64,000 nucleotides of DNA from an uncultured Lachnospiraceae bacterium (GTDB lineage: Bacteria > Bacillota > Clostridia > Lachnospirales > Lachnospiraceae): the NCBI GenBank assembly GCA_947367855.1, contig CANBFE010000015.1:22000-85999 (forward strand), read 5' to 3'. The translations under genes and the position numbers were made by a program. This document shows, in pieces, positions 1 through 7,575 of the stretch (positions are counted from its first letter, which is position 1; each line of letters starts with the position of its first letter). A model generated the notes under the pieces. That model worked only from the letters and a program-made list of their open reading frames with translations. It was not told the origin of the DNA and did no database searches.

Positions 1-575
1 ATTCGGAACAGGAACGGGAATATATCAGAAATCGGTTGAAGGAAGAAGCGGCAAAATGCCTGGCAAGTTACGGTGTCCGCCGCACTACGGTGGATGAAAT
101 CGTGAGACGGGTCAACATACCCAAAGGAACTTTCTATCTCTTTTATCCATCCAAAGAATTGCTGCTGTTTGAAGTGATTCAGGAACAGCAGGAATGTGTC
201 AATCGTGAGCTGTACCAGGCCCTTTCCGGCATTGCAGGCGCGGCGCTTTCCGCGGAGAAGCTGACCGATGTGATCTTTGCATTTTATAAGAAGACAGAGG
301 AAATGCTGATTTTGAAACTGATTGATGCAGGCGATGTGGAACTGCTTGTGCGTAAGCTGCCCCGGGAAATTGTGGAGGCGCATTTTCAGGAAGATACCCT
401 GACGATCGAAAAAATGCTGGCCCTGTTTCCTTTTAAAAAAGAAACGGACACAAAGGTTATCAGCGCTGCCTTTCACGCGGTTTACTTTGCAACGCTGCAT
501 AAAGCAGAGATCGGCGAACAGTATGACAAAGCGCTGTATGCCCTGATTTATGGTATTGTGACACAGATTCTTTAA
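1..575 (+). CDS. TetR/AcrR family transcriptional regulator (5' partial)
   Basis: The reading frame is open from base 3 through the left window edge, so the true start lies outside; the TTG at 36 is only an internal codon. The first ~50 residues form a TetR-type helix-turn-helix (TTVDEIVRRVNIPKGTFYLF, with the usual G-T-F-Y-x-x-F ending), followed by an all-helical ligand-binding region. Such proteins are dimeric repressors released by small molecules. The gene ends 82 bases before an ABC exporter operon, and a 26-bp palindrome lies in that gap, so it probably represses the exporter. The inducer is unknown. Confidence 0.9.
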   Translation, partial: SEQEREYIRNRLKEEAAKCLASYGVRRTTVDEIVRRVNIPKGTFYLFYPSKELLLFEVIQEQQECVNRELYQALSGIAGAALSAEKLTDVIFAFYKKTEEMLILKLIDAGDVELLVRKLPREIVEAHFQEDTLTIEKMLALFPFKKETDTKVISAAFHAVYFATLHKAEIGEQYDKALYALIYGIVTQIL

Positions 576-576
576 A

Positions 577-599
577 AAGTCCGTCTGCCAGGCGGACTT
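577..599 (+). terminator. Hairpin after the TetR gene
   Basis: Perfect 7-bp stem AAGTCCG/CGGACTT directly after the TetR stop codon. There is no immediate T-run (a short one follows at 609-613), so it may be a weak terminator or attenuator between the regulator and the ABC operon. Confidence 0.45.
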
Positions 600-614
600 A
601 TAACAGGCTTTTTA

Positions 615-640
615 TTGACTATTTATTTTGATTCAGTCAA
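615..640. promoter_or_regulatory. Putative TetR operator: TTGACT-N14-AGTCAA palindrome
   Basis: Two perfect 6-base arms in inverted orientation span 26 bp just upstream of the ribosome site of the ABC ATPase. TTGACT could also act as a -35 element. Position and symmetry fit the binding site of the TetR protein encoded directly upstream; the assignment is inferred from context. Confidence 0.55.
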
Positions 641-657
641 ACAGTGTGGAGGTAAAT

Positions 658-1503
658 ATGATTACGGTACAGAATCTTTCATTCAGTTACACGAAAAGCC
701 CTTTTATTTCCGACATGAATTTTTCCGTTTCAAAGGGGGAAATCTTTGGCTTTTTAGGTCCCTCCGGGGCAGGCAAAAGCACCCTGCAGAAAATTCTGAT
801 GGGAATGCTGCGGACATATCAGGGCTCCTGCCAGGTAAATGGTATGGAGTGCAAAAACCGAACAAGGCATTTCTATGAAAACATCGGTGTTGATTTTGAA
901 TTTTCAACAATGTACGAAAAACTCACCGCAAGAGAGAATCTGCAGTTTTTCGCTTCCCTCTACGAAAAAAAGCCCCGTCCCATAGACCGGCTTTTGAAAA
1001 TGGCAGGGTTGGAACAAGACGCAGATAAGCGTGTGGCCGCTTATTCAAAGGGGATGAAATCCCGTTTAAACCTGATAAAGGCCCTGCTGCATGACCCTCT
1101 TTTGCTCTGCCTGGACGAGCCCACCAGCGGGCTTGATCCCACAAACAGCCGTTTGGTGAAAGATATGATTTTAGACGAAAAGGCAAAAGGAAAGACCATT
1201 CTTCTGACAACGCACAATATGCAGGATGCCGCCGAACTTTGCGACAGGGTTGCCTTTATTGTAAACGGCAGAATATGCGCACTGGACAGTCCCCGCAATC
1301 TGATTATGTCCAAAGGCGCGGCTTCCGTAACTTATACATGGTTTGAAAATGGGGAGCACAGGGCGAGCTGCCCTCTGGAACAAATCTCCTCCGATGCGCA
1401 GCTGAAACGTCTGATGGCCGAAAACCGCCTGCAGTCCATTCACAGCAGCGAGCCCAACTTAAATGATATTTTTATGGATGTTACCGGGAGGACCCTGTTA
1501 TGA
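658..1503 (+). CDS. ABC transporter ATP-binding protein (exporter)
   Basis: 281-residue cytoplasmic ATPase. Walker A GPSGAGKST lies near residues 34-42, a degenerate signature YSKGMKSR near 129-136, and Walker B LLLCLDEP near 148-155, followed by the D-loop and the switch His (TTHN). The ATG at 658 is chosen over an in-frame TTG at 628 because GTGGAGGT lies 6 bases upstream and the earlier start would put the operator inside the gene. It overlaps the next gene by 4 bases (ATGA), so the three exporter genes are translationally coupled. The TetR-ATPase-permease-permease layout resembles the fluoroquinolone-export-type ABC systems annotated in Firmicutes; the substrate is not shown. Confidence 0.93.
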   Translation: MITVQNLSFSYTKSPFISDMNFSVSKGEIFGFLGPSGAGKSTLQKILMGMLRTYQGSCQVNGMECKNRTRHFYENIGVDFEFSTMYEKLTARENLQFFASLYEKKPRPIDRLLKMAGLEQDADKRVAAYSKGMKSRLNLIKALLHDPLLLCLDEPTSGLDPTNSRLVKDMILDEKAKGKTILLTTHNMQDAAELCDRVAFIVNGRICALDSPRNLIMSKGAASVTYTWFENGEHRASCPLEQISSDAQLKRLMAENRLQSIHSSEPNLNDIFMDVTGRTLL

Positions 1504-2180
1504 AGTTGAAACATTTGTTTTTCATGGACATGCGTTTTCAGGCGAAATACGGTTTTTACTTTTTATATGCGGTGCTGACTGTCCTTTATGTAGCTATTCT
1601 CCATGCCCTTCCCCGGAACTGGACAGAAAACGCCGCGGCAATTTTGATTTTCTCCGATCCGGCATCCATGGGTTTGTTCTTCATGGGCGCCATTGTCCTC
1701 TTGGAAAAAAGCCAGCATACCATCTGCGCCCTTGCCGTTTCACCTGTCCGGGCAGCGGAATACATCCTTGCAAAAACCGCTTCCCTGTCAGCTGTTTCCC
1801 TTGTTGTGGCAGCGGTTTTACTGTCAGCCGCAGGCGCGGAGCATTTCCGCCCTGCACTGTTGGGCACCTTTCTGTCCAGTGTGCTGTTTACCTTGTGCGG
1901 AATCATTGTCGCTGCAAAAACGGCAAGCCTGAATCAGTTTATCCTGCGGACCGTGCCGGTGGAAATTGTCTGTTTTGTTCCTGCAATTTTACATTTATTT
2001 CAGGTAACGCCTGCATGGCTGCGGTATTATCCCATGAATGTCTGTATGGATATGATTTCCGGGCATTCCGTATCTGCAATCGGTATTTTCAGTGTAATGG
2101 CAGCGGCAGCAGTTTTATTTGTGTTTTCAGAATACCGTGTCCTGAAAATGTGGGACAGCATGGGAGGTGCCAACCTATGA
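1500..2180 (+). CDS. ABC exporter membrane subunit 1
   Basis: 226 residues with about six hydrophobic segments and no ATPase motifs, as expected for an ABC-2-like permease. The start ATG overlaps the stop of the ATPase gene, and the gene's own stop overlaps the start of the second permease. It probably pairs with the next gene product as a heterodimeric membrane channel driven by the upstream ATPase. The sequence resembles permeases labelled fluoroquinolone exporters in Clostridia, a resemblance I recall but have not checked. Confidence 0.8.
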   Translation: MKLKHLFFMDMRFQAKYGFYFLYAVLTVLYVAILHALPRNWTENAAAILIFSDPASMGLFFMGAIVLLEKSQHTICALAVSPVRAAEYILAKTASLSAVSLVVAAVLLSAAGAEHFRPALLGTFLSSVLFTLCGIIVAAKTASLNQFILRTVPVEIVCFVPAILHLFQVTPAWLRYYPMNVCMDMISGHSVSAIGIFSVMAAAAVLFVFSEYRVLKMWDSMGGANL

Positions 2181-2887
2181 AAGCAATCCGAGCAAGCTTT
2201 TTTCAAATGACAATGATCCTGCAGCGGGACATGATGCTGTTTGTATGCTGCCTTGCGCCAATTCCCGCAGGCTTCTTCTTTCGGTTTGCCATCCCTTTTC
2301 TGGAATCTCTTTTGACAGAGGGTTTTCACAGAGAGGCAATTCTATCTCCCTATTACAAGTTGATGGACATCCTGTTTGCCGTGCTCTCTCCCGCTATGTT
2401 CTGCTTTGTTTCGGCCATGGTGTCTTTGGAGGAAGCGGATGAAAAGACGGCCGTTTATCTCTTTGTCACGCCTCTGACCAAAACAGGCTACCTGGCTGCC
2501 CGGTTTGGGCTTCCCTCCGCCGCCGCATTTTTTGCAACCTGCCTTCTGCTGCCGGTTTTTAAACTGACGGTCCTTTCTCCCCTTATCCTTTTCCTATTGG
2601 CAGCAGGGGGCGCCTTACAGGGGATGATTGTGGCCCTGCTTGTAATAACCATTTCATCCAACAAACTGGAGGGTATGGCAGCGGCAAAGTTATCTATGCT
2701 GACGGTTTTCGGCGCGGCTATCCCGTTTTTCCTCCGCTCAAATCTGCAGTATTTCCTATCCCCCCTGCCCGCTTTCTGGATCGGAAAGGCAGTTCTGCAG
2801 GACAGCCCCCTTTTCATGCTGCCCGCATTGGTTTTATCCGCTCTGTGGATCTGCGTTCTGCTAAAGGGGTATCTGCGCAAAGCATAG
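2177..2887 (+). CDS. ABC exporter membrane subunit 2
   Basis: 236 residues with around six membrane-spanning stretches. The frame stays open upstream to 1463, but that extension is the out-of-frame shadow of subunit 1. The ATG at 2177 has GGGAGGTG eight bases upstream and overlaps the preceding stop as ATGA, so it is the real start. This is the last gene of the TetR-controlled operon; a convergent gene ends 43 bases beyond it. Confidence 0.8.
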   Translation: MKAIRASFFQMTMILQRDMMLFVCCLAPIPAGFFFRFAIPFLESLLTEGFHREAILSPYYKLMDILFAVLSPAMFCFVSAMVSLEEADEKTAVYLFVTPLTKTGYLAARFGLPSAAAFFATCLLLPVFKLTVLSPLILFLLAAGGALQGMIVALLVITISSNKLEGMAAAKLSMLTVFGAAIPFFLRSNLQYFLSPLPAFWIGKAVLQDSPLFMLPALVLSALWICVLLKGYLRKA

Positions 2888-2929
2888 GCGGGACAGCCGG
2901 TGCGGATGCCGCTCCCCCCCTGCAGTTTT

Positions 2930-4180
2930 TCAGGTGGACAGGTCCACCTCGTCCCAGTCACACATGTCGTCGCAGCCTGCAAGCCAGAACAGGGAATGGT
3001 GGCGCTCCATGACCACCCCCGCATCCAAATTCCGGGGCGCGGGCATCCCCATCACCCGGGCGTCCACACAGGCCCAGTGAAGGCGGTAAATCAGATCGGC
3101 CTGCTCCAACAGCTCCTTCCGGGGGCGCAGCTTTGCCGCCGCTAGCAGGGCCTCCATGGTGGGATGGTTTTGCATCAGCCTGGCCGAAGCGGGCACATCG
3201 CAGATGCGGTCAGGCCAGAACAGATCGTCGGTCAGGCCCAGTGCCCACTCCATCACCCACAGATTCTCGTACTGCCAGGCAAACTGGATTTGCTCCTTTT
3301 CCGTGGAATCCGGATTGTCCAGGTAGTTCTTTTCCTCCGGGGAAAAATACCCTTCCGCCCCGTAATCTGCAAGGATGGGGGCAACAAATTTCCGGGCATC
3401 TTCATAGGACATATGTTCTCCCACCCGGCATTCGGAGTACAGCGCCACAATCAGCAGCGCCGCAGCCCGGGCGCAGACCTCCTCCACCCTGCGGCCCGGT
3501 TCCTCTGCCTTTTCCCACAGCAGGGGAAGCCAGGGGGTGACGTAGATGCCCTTCTCCCGCAGCAGCTCCATGGACCGGTTCCGCCGCTCCAGGCTCTCCG
3601 GGGGCGCGTCCTTGGCCCAGTCCTCCGGCAGGGGAAGCTCTGACGGCATATAATCCTCCAGTTGGCTTTTGCCCGCCTTGTCCAGAATCACCTGCCCCCT
3701 GCCGTTTAACATGGCCATGCTGTTTCCGAAGGTGACAACCCCCTGAAGCGTTTCCGTGACGGTGAGAATGGGCGCCATAATCTGCTTCTCCTTGCTCTTT
3801 GTCTCCCCGGGACCGGCGCTGTCAAAGGAATACCCAATCTGAACCAGGCATTTGCACTGGCGCAGATGATAGAACAGGCTGCGCTTGATTTCCAACAGGG
3901 GAGTCTCGTTTTGATAGACGTAACCCGCCGCCCTCTGGAGCTGCTCCCTGGCATACCTGCCATTCTCGCCCTCCTCTTCCGGGGAAACGGCCACGAAAAC
4001 GATTTCCATATCCCCCTGGCGTAGGGTGATATTGTTCCCCTCATTTACATGCTCCATATGAAACAGCTCTTCTATCTGCTCCAGAACTTTTCTGCAGTCC
4101 GGCAACGGGCAGAAAAGCATGGCCGCCCCATTCACCCGCTCCGGAACCGCGTTTTTCTTAAACTTGTCCAACAATCCCAC
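2930..4180 (-). CDS. DUF4272-like protein
   Basis: About 416 residues and soluble. The N-terminal part (roughly 1-180) is mixed alpha/beta. The C-terminal half, starting near RRNRSMELLREKGI and rich in Trp and acidic residues, resembles the DUF4272 family of unknown function. I place the start at a GTG (position 4180, giving MGLLDKFKK) because GAGGAGG lies 7 bases upstream; a TTG two codons earlier is too close to it. The gene converges on the ABC operon and has no evident operon partner. The family call is by eye and moderately certain. Confidence 0.62.
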   Translation of the reverse strand: MGLLDKFKKNAVPERVNGAAMLFCPLPDCRKVLEQIEELFHMEHVNEGNNITLRQGDMEIVFVAVSPEEEGENGRYAREQLQRAAGYVYQNETPLLEIKRSLFYHLRQCKCLVQIGYSFDSAGPGETKSKEKQIMAPILTVTETLQGVVTFGNSMAMLNGRGQVILDKAGKSQLEDYMPSELPLPEDWAKDAPPESLERRNRSMELLREKGIYVTPWLPLLWEKAEEPGRRVEEVCARAAALLIVALYSECRVGEHMSYEDARKFVAPILADYGAEGYFSPEEKNYLDNPDSTEKEQIQFAWQYENLWVMEWALGLTDDLFWPDRICDVPASARLMQNHPTMEALLAAAKLRPRKELLEQADLIYRLHWACVDARVMGMPAPRNLDAGVVMERHHSLFWLAGCDDMCDWDEVDLST

Positions 4181-4444
4181 AACCAATCCTCCTCGTACAA
4201 ATCATTTGAAGCCAACCCCATTGTACCATGCGCGCAGACCATCAAGCGGCTCCCAAGGAGACATTTGATGGACAAGCCATGGGATCCGGTATAATGCATC
4301 GCAGCGCGATGGCAAGACAGCGTCAGCTGGCTTGAATTCTGCGTCAGCAGAATCATTATACCATATCCCCATCCTTTTTTCCACCATATATGAGTGTTCC
4401 GGAGCGGGGTTCCTGTTGAACCAGTGCAGCCAGGAAAAAACACA

Positions 4445-4473
4445 TTGCAAACCCGGAGGTGATGTGGTATTAT
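4445..4473 (+). promoter_or_regulatory. Cassette 1 toxin promoter
   Basis: TTGCAA (4445-4450), exactly 17 bp, then TATTAT (4468-4473) with an extended TG two bases upstream. The same arrangement is conserved at 5149-5177 and 5793-5821 in cassettes 2 and 3. Confidence 0.75.
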
Positions 4474-4545
4474 TTTTCTCACGGGAAACCATAGAGCCAA
4501 GGCGGCTTTACCCTCCAGATGAAAGAAAGGAGGGCACGCCCATAC

Positions 4546-4560
4546 ATGGGCGGCCGATGA
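4546..4560 (+). CDS. Four-codon leader ORF (MGGR), cassette 1
   Basis: ATG GGC GGC CGA TGA. It lies 11 bases after the strong ribosome site AAAGGAGGG (4526-4534), and its stop overlaps the toxin start as ATGA. The toxin ATG itself is 22 bases from the Shine-Dalgarno, so translation of this mini-ORF probably delivers ribosomes to it, as mok does for hok. Its ATG sits in a perfect 7-bp hairpin (4537-4543 with 4546-4552), and CCCTCC at 4511-4516 can pair with the SD GGAGGG at 4529-4534. Conserved in the other cassettes at 5271-5285 and 5894-5908 (MGGQ). Confidence 0.55.
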   Translation: MGGR

Positions 4561-4649
4561 ACGTTACATATGCGGACTTGTTCCAATTCTGTATCTTTGT
4601 CGTTACCCTGATAAGTTTGTGCTATGCAATCTTTCGGGACAAAAAATAG
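4557..4649 (+). CDS. Holin-like small membrane toxin, cassette 1
   Basis: 30 residues: a short N-terminus (MNVTYADLFQ), one hydrophobic segment of about 18 residues, and a basic tail (RDKK). This is the plan of the putative holin-like type I toxins of Firmicutes (TxpA/BsrG/Fst type), which insert in the membrane. The in-frame upstream extension to 4332 has no ribosome site and runs through the promoter. The last codons overlap the terminator hairpin of the antisense RNA. Identity as a toxin is inferred from size, topology and the convergent antisense promoter. Confidence 0.7.
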   Translation: MNVTYADLFQFCIFVVTLISLCYAIFRDKK

Positions 4650-4738
4650 CCGCCACTACCGCAAATAGTGACGGCTGACCGCTTACAGCGGTGAGAGCTA
4701 CAATTATTTGAGGGTAGAGCCGCTTCTATGGCTTTCCC
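4640..4738 (-). ncRNA. Antisense antitoxin RNA, cassette 1
   Basis: The minus-strand promoter TTGCAA (4768-4773), 17 bp, TACCAT (4745-4750, with extended TG) predicts a start near 4738. The RNA runs leftward over the toxin 3' region and ends at a minus-strand terminator: stem AGCCGTCACTA/TAGTGGCGGCT (4648-4676), then U6 (4641-4646). About 100 nt. Its 5' end (GGGAAAGCCATAGAAGCGG...) closely resembles the 5' end of the toxin mRNA (GGGAAACCATAGAGCCAAGGCGG...), so the cassette is partly an inverted repeat. Confidence 0.7.
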
Positions 4739-4744
4739 TTTTTT
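4712..4744 (+). terminator. Toxin mRNA terminator, cassette 1
   Basis: GGGTAGAGCC, loop, GGCTTTCCC, then TTTTTT on the plus strand. It is the complement of the antisense RNA's 5' end and could also pair with the mRNA 5' leader, giving the 5'-3' closed fold typical of type I toxin mRNAs. Equivalent copies lie near 5439-5470 and 6053-6084. Confidence 0.6.
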
Positions 4745-4796
4745 ATGGTAACATATCATCACAGGGTTTGCAAGAAATTTTTTGGAGGTGGATGAT

Positions 4797-5045
4797 ATGG
4801 ATATCAGGGCAGGCATTATACAGTAGGTAATGGATGCCATACGAGGGCGGGTAGATGAAGAGGCTGCAGATCTGGTACAGGATGTGTTGGTTATGCAGGT
4901 GCAGTCCACAAACCTTTTGGTCAGAAGGATGAACATACAGGATACGGCAGCGGTTCTTGGGCATACTGATTTGAGAACCACCCAGATTTACTGTTACATC
5001 AGCCAGACAAATGTAAAATCGGCTTATCGTAAGTATGCAGCATAG
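4797..5045 (+). pseudogene. Tyrosine integrase remnant 1 (internally deleted)
   Basis: A good ribosome site (GGAGGTG) precedes ATG 4797, giving MDIRAGIIQ, then a TAG at codon 10 where copy 2 has CAG. The frame continues through VMDAIRGRVDEEAADLVQDV and jumps to an integrase C-terminus with VLGHTDLRTTQIYCYI, the catalytic GH...Y block of tyrosine recombinases. The core-binding domain and catalytic Arg/HxxR region are missing. A strong terminator follows at 5072-5096. Confidence 0.75.
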
Positions 5046-5071
5046 AACTTGATTTATTTTAACCTGATTTG

Positions 5072-5096
5072 ACTCCGGGGAATCTCCGGAGTTTTT
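5072..5096 (+). terminator. Terminator after integrase remnant 1
   Basis: CTCCGG / CCGGAG stem followed by TTTTT. A second copy with one change lies at 5716-5740 after remnant 2. Confidence 0.75.
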
Positions 5097-5148
5097 GGTA
5101 TACGCAGATTTTTATCTGGCTGCACTGGTGCAGCCAGTAAAAAACACA

Positions 5149-5177
5149 TTGCAAACCAGATGAGGATATGATATTAT
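5149..5177 (+). promoter_or_regulatory. Cassette 2 toxin promoter
   Basis: TTGCAA - 17 bp - TATTAT with extended TG. It is preceded by the palindrome CTGGCTGCACTGGTGCAGCCAG. Confidence 0.75.
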
Positions 5178-5281
5178 TTTTCTCACGGGAAACCATAGAG
5201 CCAAGGCGGCTTTACCCTCCTTTTCGGAGGGGCAACCCTCCAGACGAAAGAAAGGAGGGCACGCCCATACATGGGCGGCCG

Positions 5282-5374
5282 ATGAACGTTACATATGCGG
5301 ACTTGTTCCAATTCTGTATCTTTGTCGTTGCCCTGATAAGTTTGTGCTATGCAATCTTTCGGGACAAAAAATAG
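5282..5374 (+). CDS. Holin-like small membrane toxin, cassette 2
   Basis: 30 residues, differing from the cassette 1 peptide at one position (Ala for Thr in the membrane segment). The same MGGR mini-ORF (5271-5285) overlaps its start by ATGA. The leader has an extra CCCTCC...GGAGGG element (5214-5242), which may change how the Shine-Dalgarno is masked. Function inferred as for cassette 1. Confidence 0.7.
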   Translation: MNVTYADLFQFCIFVVALISLCYAIFRDKK

Positions 5375-5464
5375 CCGCCACTACTGCGAATAGTGACGGC
5401 TGACCGCTTAGAGCGGTGAGCGCTACAATTATTTGAGGGTAGAGCCGCTTCTATGGCTTTCCCC
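5365..5464 (-). ncRNA. Antisense antitoxin RNA, cassette 2
   Basis: Minus-strand promoter TTGCAA (5494-5499), 17 bp, TACCAT (5471-5476). The terminator stem and U-run overlap the toxin stop codon. Near-identical to the cassette 1 RNA, so the two antitoxins probably cross-react with both toxin messages. Confidence 0.7.
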
Positions 5465-5522
5465 TTTTTTATGGTAACATATCATCACAGGGTTTGCAAG
5501 AAAAATTTTCGAGGTGGATGGT

Positions 5523-5689
5523 ATGGATATCAGGGCAGGCATTATACAGCAGGTAATGGATGCCATACAGGAGCGGTAGATGAAGAGGCGGCAGCGGTTC
5601 TTGGGCATACTGATTTGAGAACCACCCAGATTTACTGTTACATCAGCCTGGCCAATGTAAAATCGGCTTATCGTAAGTATGCAGCATAG
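5523..5689 (+). pseudogene. Tyrosine integrase remnant 2 (deleted, frameshifted)
   Basis: Starts MDIRAGIIQQVMDAIQER, then a stop; the C-terminal block AAAVLGHTDLRTTQIYCYI is in another frame. The deletion is larger than in remnant 1 and removes everything between DEEAA and AVLGH. Both remnants end with the same SAYRKYAA tail, so they descend from one integrase. Confidence 0.75.
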
Positions 5690-5792
5690 AACCTGATTTA
5701 TTTTAACCTGATTTGACTCTCGGGAATCTCCGGAGTTTTTGGTATGCGCAGATTTTTATCTGGCTGCACTGGTGCAGCCAGTAAAAAACACA

Positions 5793-5821
5793 TTGCAAAC
5801 CCGATGAGGATATGATATTAT
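5793..5821 (+). promoter_or_regulatory. Cassette 3 toxin promoter
   Basis: TTGCAA - 17 bp - TATTAT with extended TG, same geometry as cassettes 1 and 2. Confidence 0.75.
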
Positions 5822-5904
5822 TTTTCTCACGGGAAACCATAGAGCCAAGGCGGCTTTACCCTCCAGACGAAAGAAGGGAGGGCACGCCCATACATGGGCG
5901 GCCA

Positions 5905-5994
5905 ATGATTACATATTCTGATCTGATTCAGACAGGTATCTTCATTGTTGCCCTGATTGGATTGTGCTACACAGTCTTTCGGGGCAGAAAATAG
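5905..5994 (+). CDS. Holin-like small membrane toxin, cassette 3
   Basis: 29 residues (MITYSDLIQTGIFIVALIGL then a short basic tail), clearly diverged from cassettes 1 and 2 but with the same topology. The leader mini-ORF (MGGQ, 5894-5908) and ATGA overlap are kept although the bases changed (CGATGA to CAATGA), which suggests the coupling is selected. Confidence 0.72.
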   Translation: MITYSDLIQTGIFIVALIGLCYTVFRGRK

Positions 5995-6078
5995 CCGCCA
6001 CTACTGCAATAGCGACGGCTGCATAAAAAACAGCTAATTCATATGTTCGAGGGTAGAGCCGCTTCTATGGCTTTCCCC
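5985..6078 (-). ncRNA. Antisense antitoxin RNA, cassette 3
   Basis: Minus promoter TTGCAA (6108-6113), 17 bp, TACCAT (6085-6090). The 5' end is conserved, but the middle (around 6015-6050) is replaced relative to cassettes 1 and 2, which could give pairing specificity for its own toxin. Confidence 0.65.
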
Positions 6079-6172
6079 TTTTTTATGGTAACATATCATC
6101 ACAGGGTTTGCAAGAAAAATTTTCAAGATGGGTGTTATAGGTTAAATGAAAAAGTAAATTCCTCTCTACCTC

Positions 6173-7375
6173 CTACCTGCCTCTGACCTGATAACGGACA
6201 AACAGCGCTCTCCCCGTCAGCGTAAACAGCAGGCCCAGAAGCAGGTACAGCACCGGAACCACCTGCCAGGACAGGAAAAAGGCGCCGAACAGGGGAACCG
6301 TCCTGGGATTGAAGAGATTCCACTGGGCAATAAACTCACTGGGCATGTAGCTCCAGATCTGGGACAGCACGCGCAGATGCTCCGGAATATCCACCCACAT
6401 GGACAGGAGCACCATCCCCGTCACCAGGGAAAGGGCGCCGATGCTGCTTTTCAGCAGTTCGGACAGAACCATCACAAAAGCCCCTGCCACCAGAACGGCA
6501 GCCGTCATACACCCGTAAGAGATCAACACCGCCTCCCCCAGGGTCACGGAAGGGAAATAGCCGCCCGTGAGCCGAAAATCCGCAGTAAATCCCTCCGCGC
6601 CGTAAACAGCAAAGGCGGTAAGGAAGGACACTGCCGTGAAAAACAGGGAAAGAGCAAGGGCAAACGTCAGTCCCGCCAAAAATTTCGCCCAAAAGCAGGG
6701 CTGCCTTCCATATCGGCTGCTCAATATCAGCTGATCGGTTTTTCGTGTATGTTCCTCCACAAACGGGCCGGAAAGACAGATGGCCGTCACCATTATGGCC
6801 AGAAGTCCTATGGTATATACGCAGTCCAGTAATCTCCACCACCCTTCCTTATATCGGTACTCCACAGGCCAGGGCTTTTGTTCCTCCTGTCGGAGCCAGA
6901 ATTCCGTTTCCTCCGGGGTGAGGCGATATCTGTCTGCCGTGCGCATCAGCAAGACCCGGTTTCCGGCGTATAACTCCTGTTCATCCGCCTCCCAGTTCAG
7001 GGACTCGTTCACCGTCATATCCGTCATGACTCTCACAAACCGGAAAATCGCGCTGTATGGGCGGGCATAAGTCCGGTATTCCTCCGTGGCGGAATAAGGA
7101 CCCTCTGTCTGCGGAATTTTGCCGTAGGCCTCCATTGTCTCCTCCAATAAGCTCTGATCAATGAGCCTGCCCTCCAGTTTTTTCTCATACTCTCTGTCTT
7201 TGAGAAAAGCCTGGTACGCGGTTTCCGTTCCGCTGCTCTCATAGAGGAAATCCAACACGGGACCTCCTATGGTGGGCAGTATGATGATCACGGAAATCAG
7301 CAGGGAAATCCATATGATTTTCCGTTTTGCTATTTTTCTGAATTCATATTTGTACAACATTGCCATCTGACTCAT
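6173..7375 (-). CDS. ABC transporter permease (ABC-2 type)
   Basis: 400 residues. One membrane helix near the N-terminus (residues ~17-40) is followed by a large extracytoplasmic domain rich in Glu and Tyr (~45-180), then about five more helices; this is the plan of ABC-2/NatB-like permeases. ATG 7375 is chosen because GAGGGG lies just upstream; an earlier in-frame ATG at 7411 lacks one. It is the last gene of a sigma factor-membrane protein-ATPase-permease set, separated from the ATPase by 297 bases that contain duplicated hairpins. Confidence 0.85.
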   Translation of the reverse strand: MSQMAMLYKYEFRKIAKRKIIWISLLISVIIILPTIGGPVLDFLYESSGTETAYQAFLKDREYEKKLEGRLIDQSLLEETMEAYGKIPQTEGPYSATEEYRTYARPYSAIFRFVRVMTDMTVNESLNWEADEQELYAGNRVLLMRTADRYRLTPEETEFWLRQEEQKPWPVEYRYKEGWWRLLDCVYTIGLLAIMVTAICLSGPFVEEHTRKTDQLILSSRYGRQPCFWAKFLAGLTFALALSLFFTAVSFLTAFAVYGAEGFTADFRLTGGYFPSVTLGEAVLISYGCMTAAVLVAGAFVMVLSELLKSSIGALSLVTGMVLLSMWVDIPEHLRVLSQIWSYMPSEFIAQWNLFNPRTVPLFGAFFLSWQVVPVLYLLLGLLFTLTGRALFVRYQVRGR

Positions 7376-7488
7376 TTTTATCCCCTCTGCGCGCTTTATC
7401 GCGCATACCAATCAAGATTTGCACTTTTGGCTTGCCCTAAAGGCAGCCTTGCCAAATTGCCTGCCGCCGCGGGTTAAACTGCCTTCCA

Positions 7489-7575
7489 TGCACAGTTCCT
7501 TCACGAGAGAACATCCCCTTTGGCGGCGACTTGACCTGCGGGTAACCTCTGCACAGTTCCCTCACGGGAGAACAC
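7489..7575. repeat. Duplicated hairpin-forming repeat between ATPase and permease genes
   Basis: Two copies of TGCACAGTTCCYTCACGRGA + GAACAYC, at 7489-7515 and 7550-7575, about 60 bp apart, each preceded by a related GCGGGTTAA/GCGGGTAA stretch. Each forms a GTTC...GAAC stem in the minus-strand transcript. Could process or stabilise the operon mRNA; role unknown. The rest of the 7376-7672 gap shows no gene. Confidence 0.6.

Larger units (their letters stand above)
4441..6120. repeat. Three tandem toxin/antisense cassettes with integrase remnants
   Basis: Units begin near 4441, 5145 and 5789 and are highly similar. Each has a plus-strand promoter, a leader with an SD-masking hairpin, a 4-codon ORF overlapping a 29-30 codon membrane-peptide ORF, a hairpin, and a convergent minus-strand promoter. 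Units 1 and 2 are followed by the start and end of a tyrosine integrase gene with its middle deleted, then a terminator and a GGCTGCACTGGTGCAGCC palindrome. Unit 2 has a roughly 20-base duplication in the leader (around 5219-5238). The third unit has no integrase remnant. Confidence 0.85.

Noticed and set aside
1463..2176. Long N-terminal extension of the second TetR-linked permease frame
   Set aside because: It runs through the first permease gene in another frame, and is Cys/Arg-rich without membrane segments; the ATGA overlap at 2177 marks the real start.
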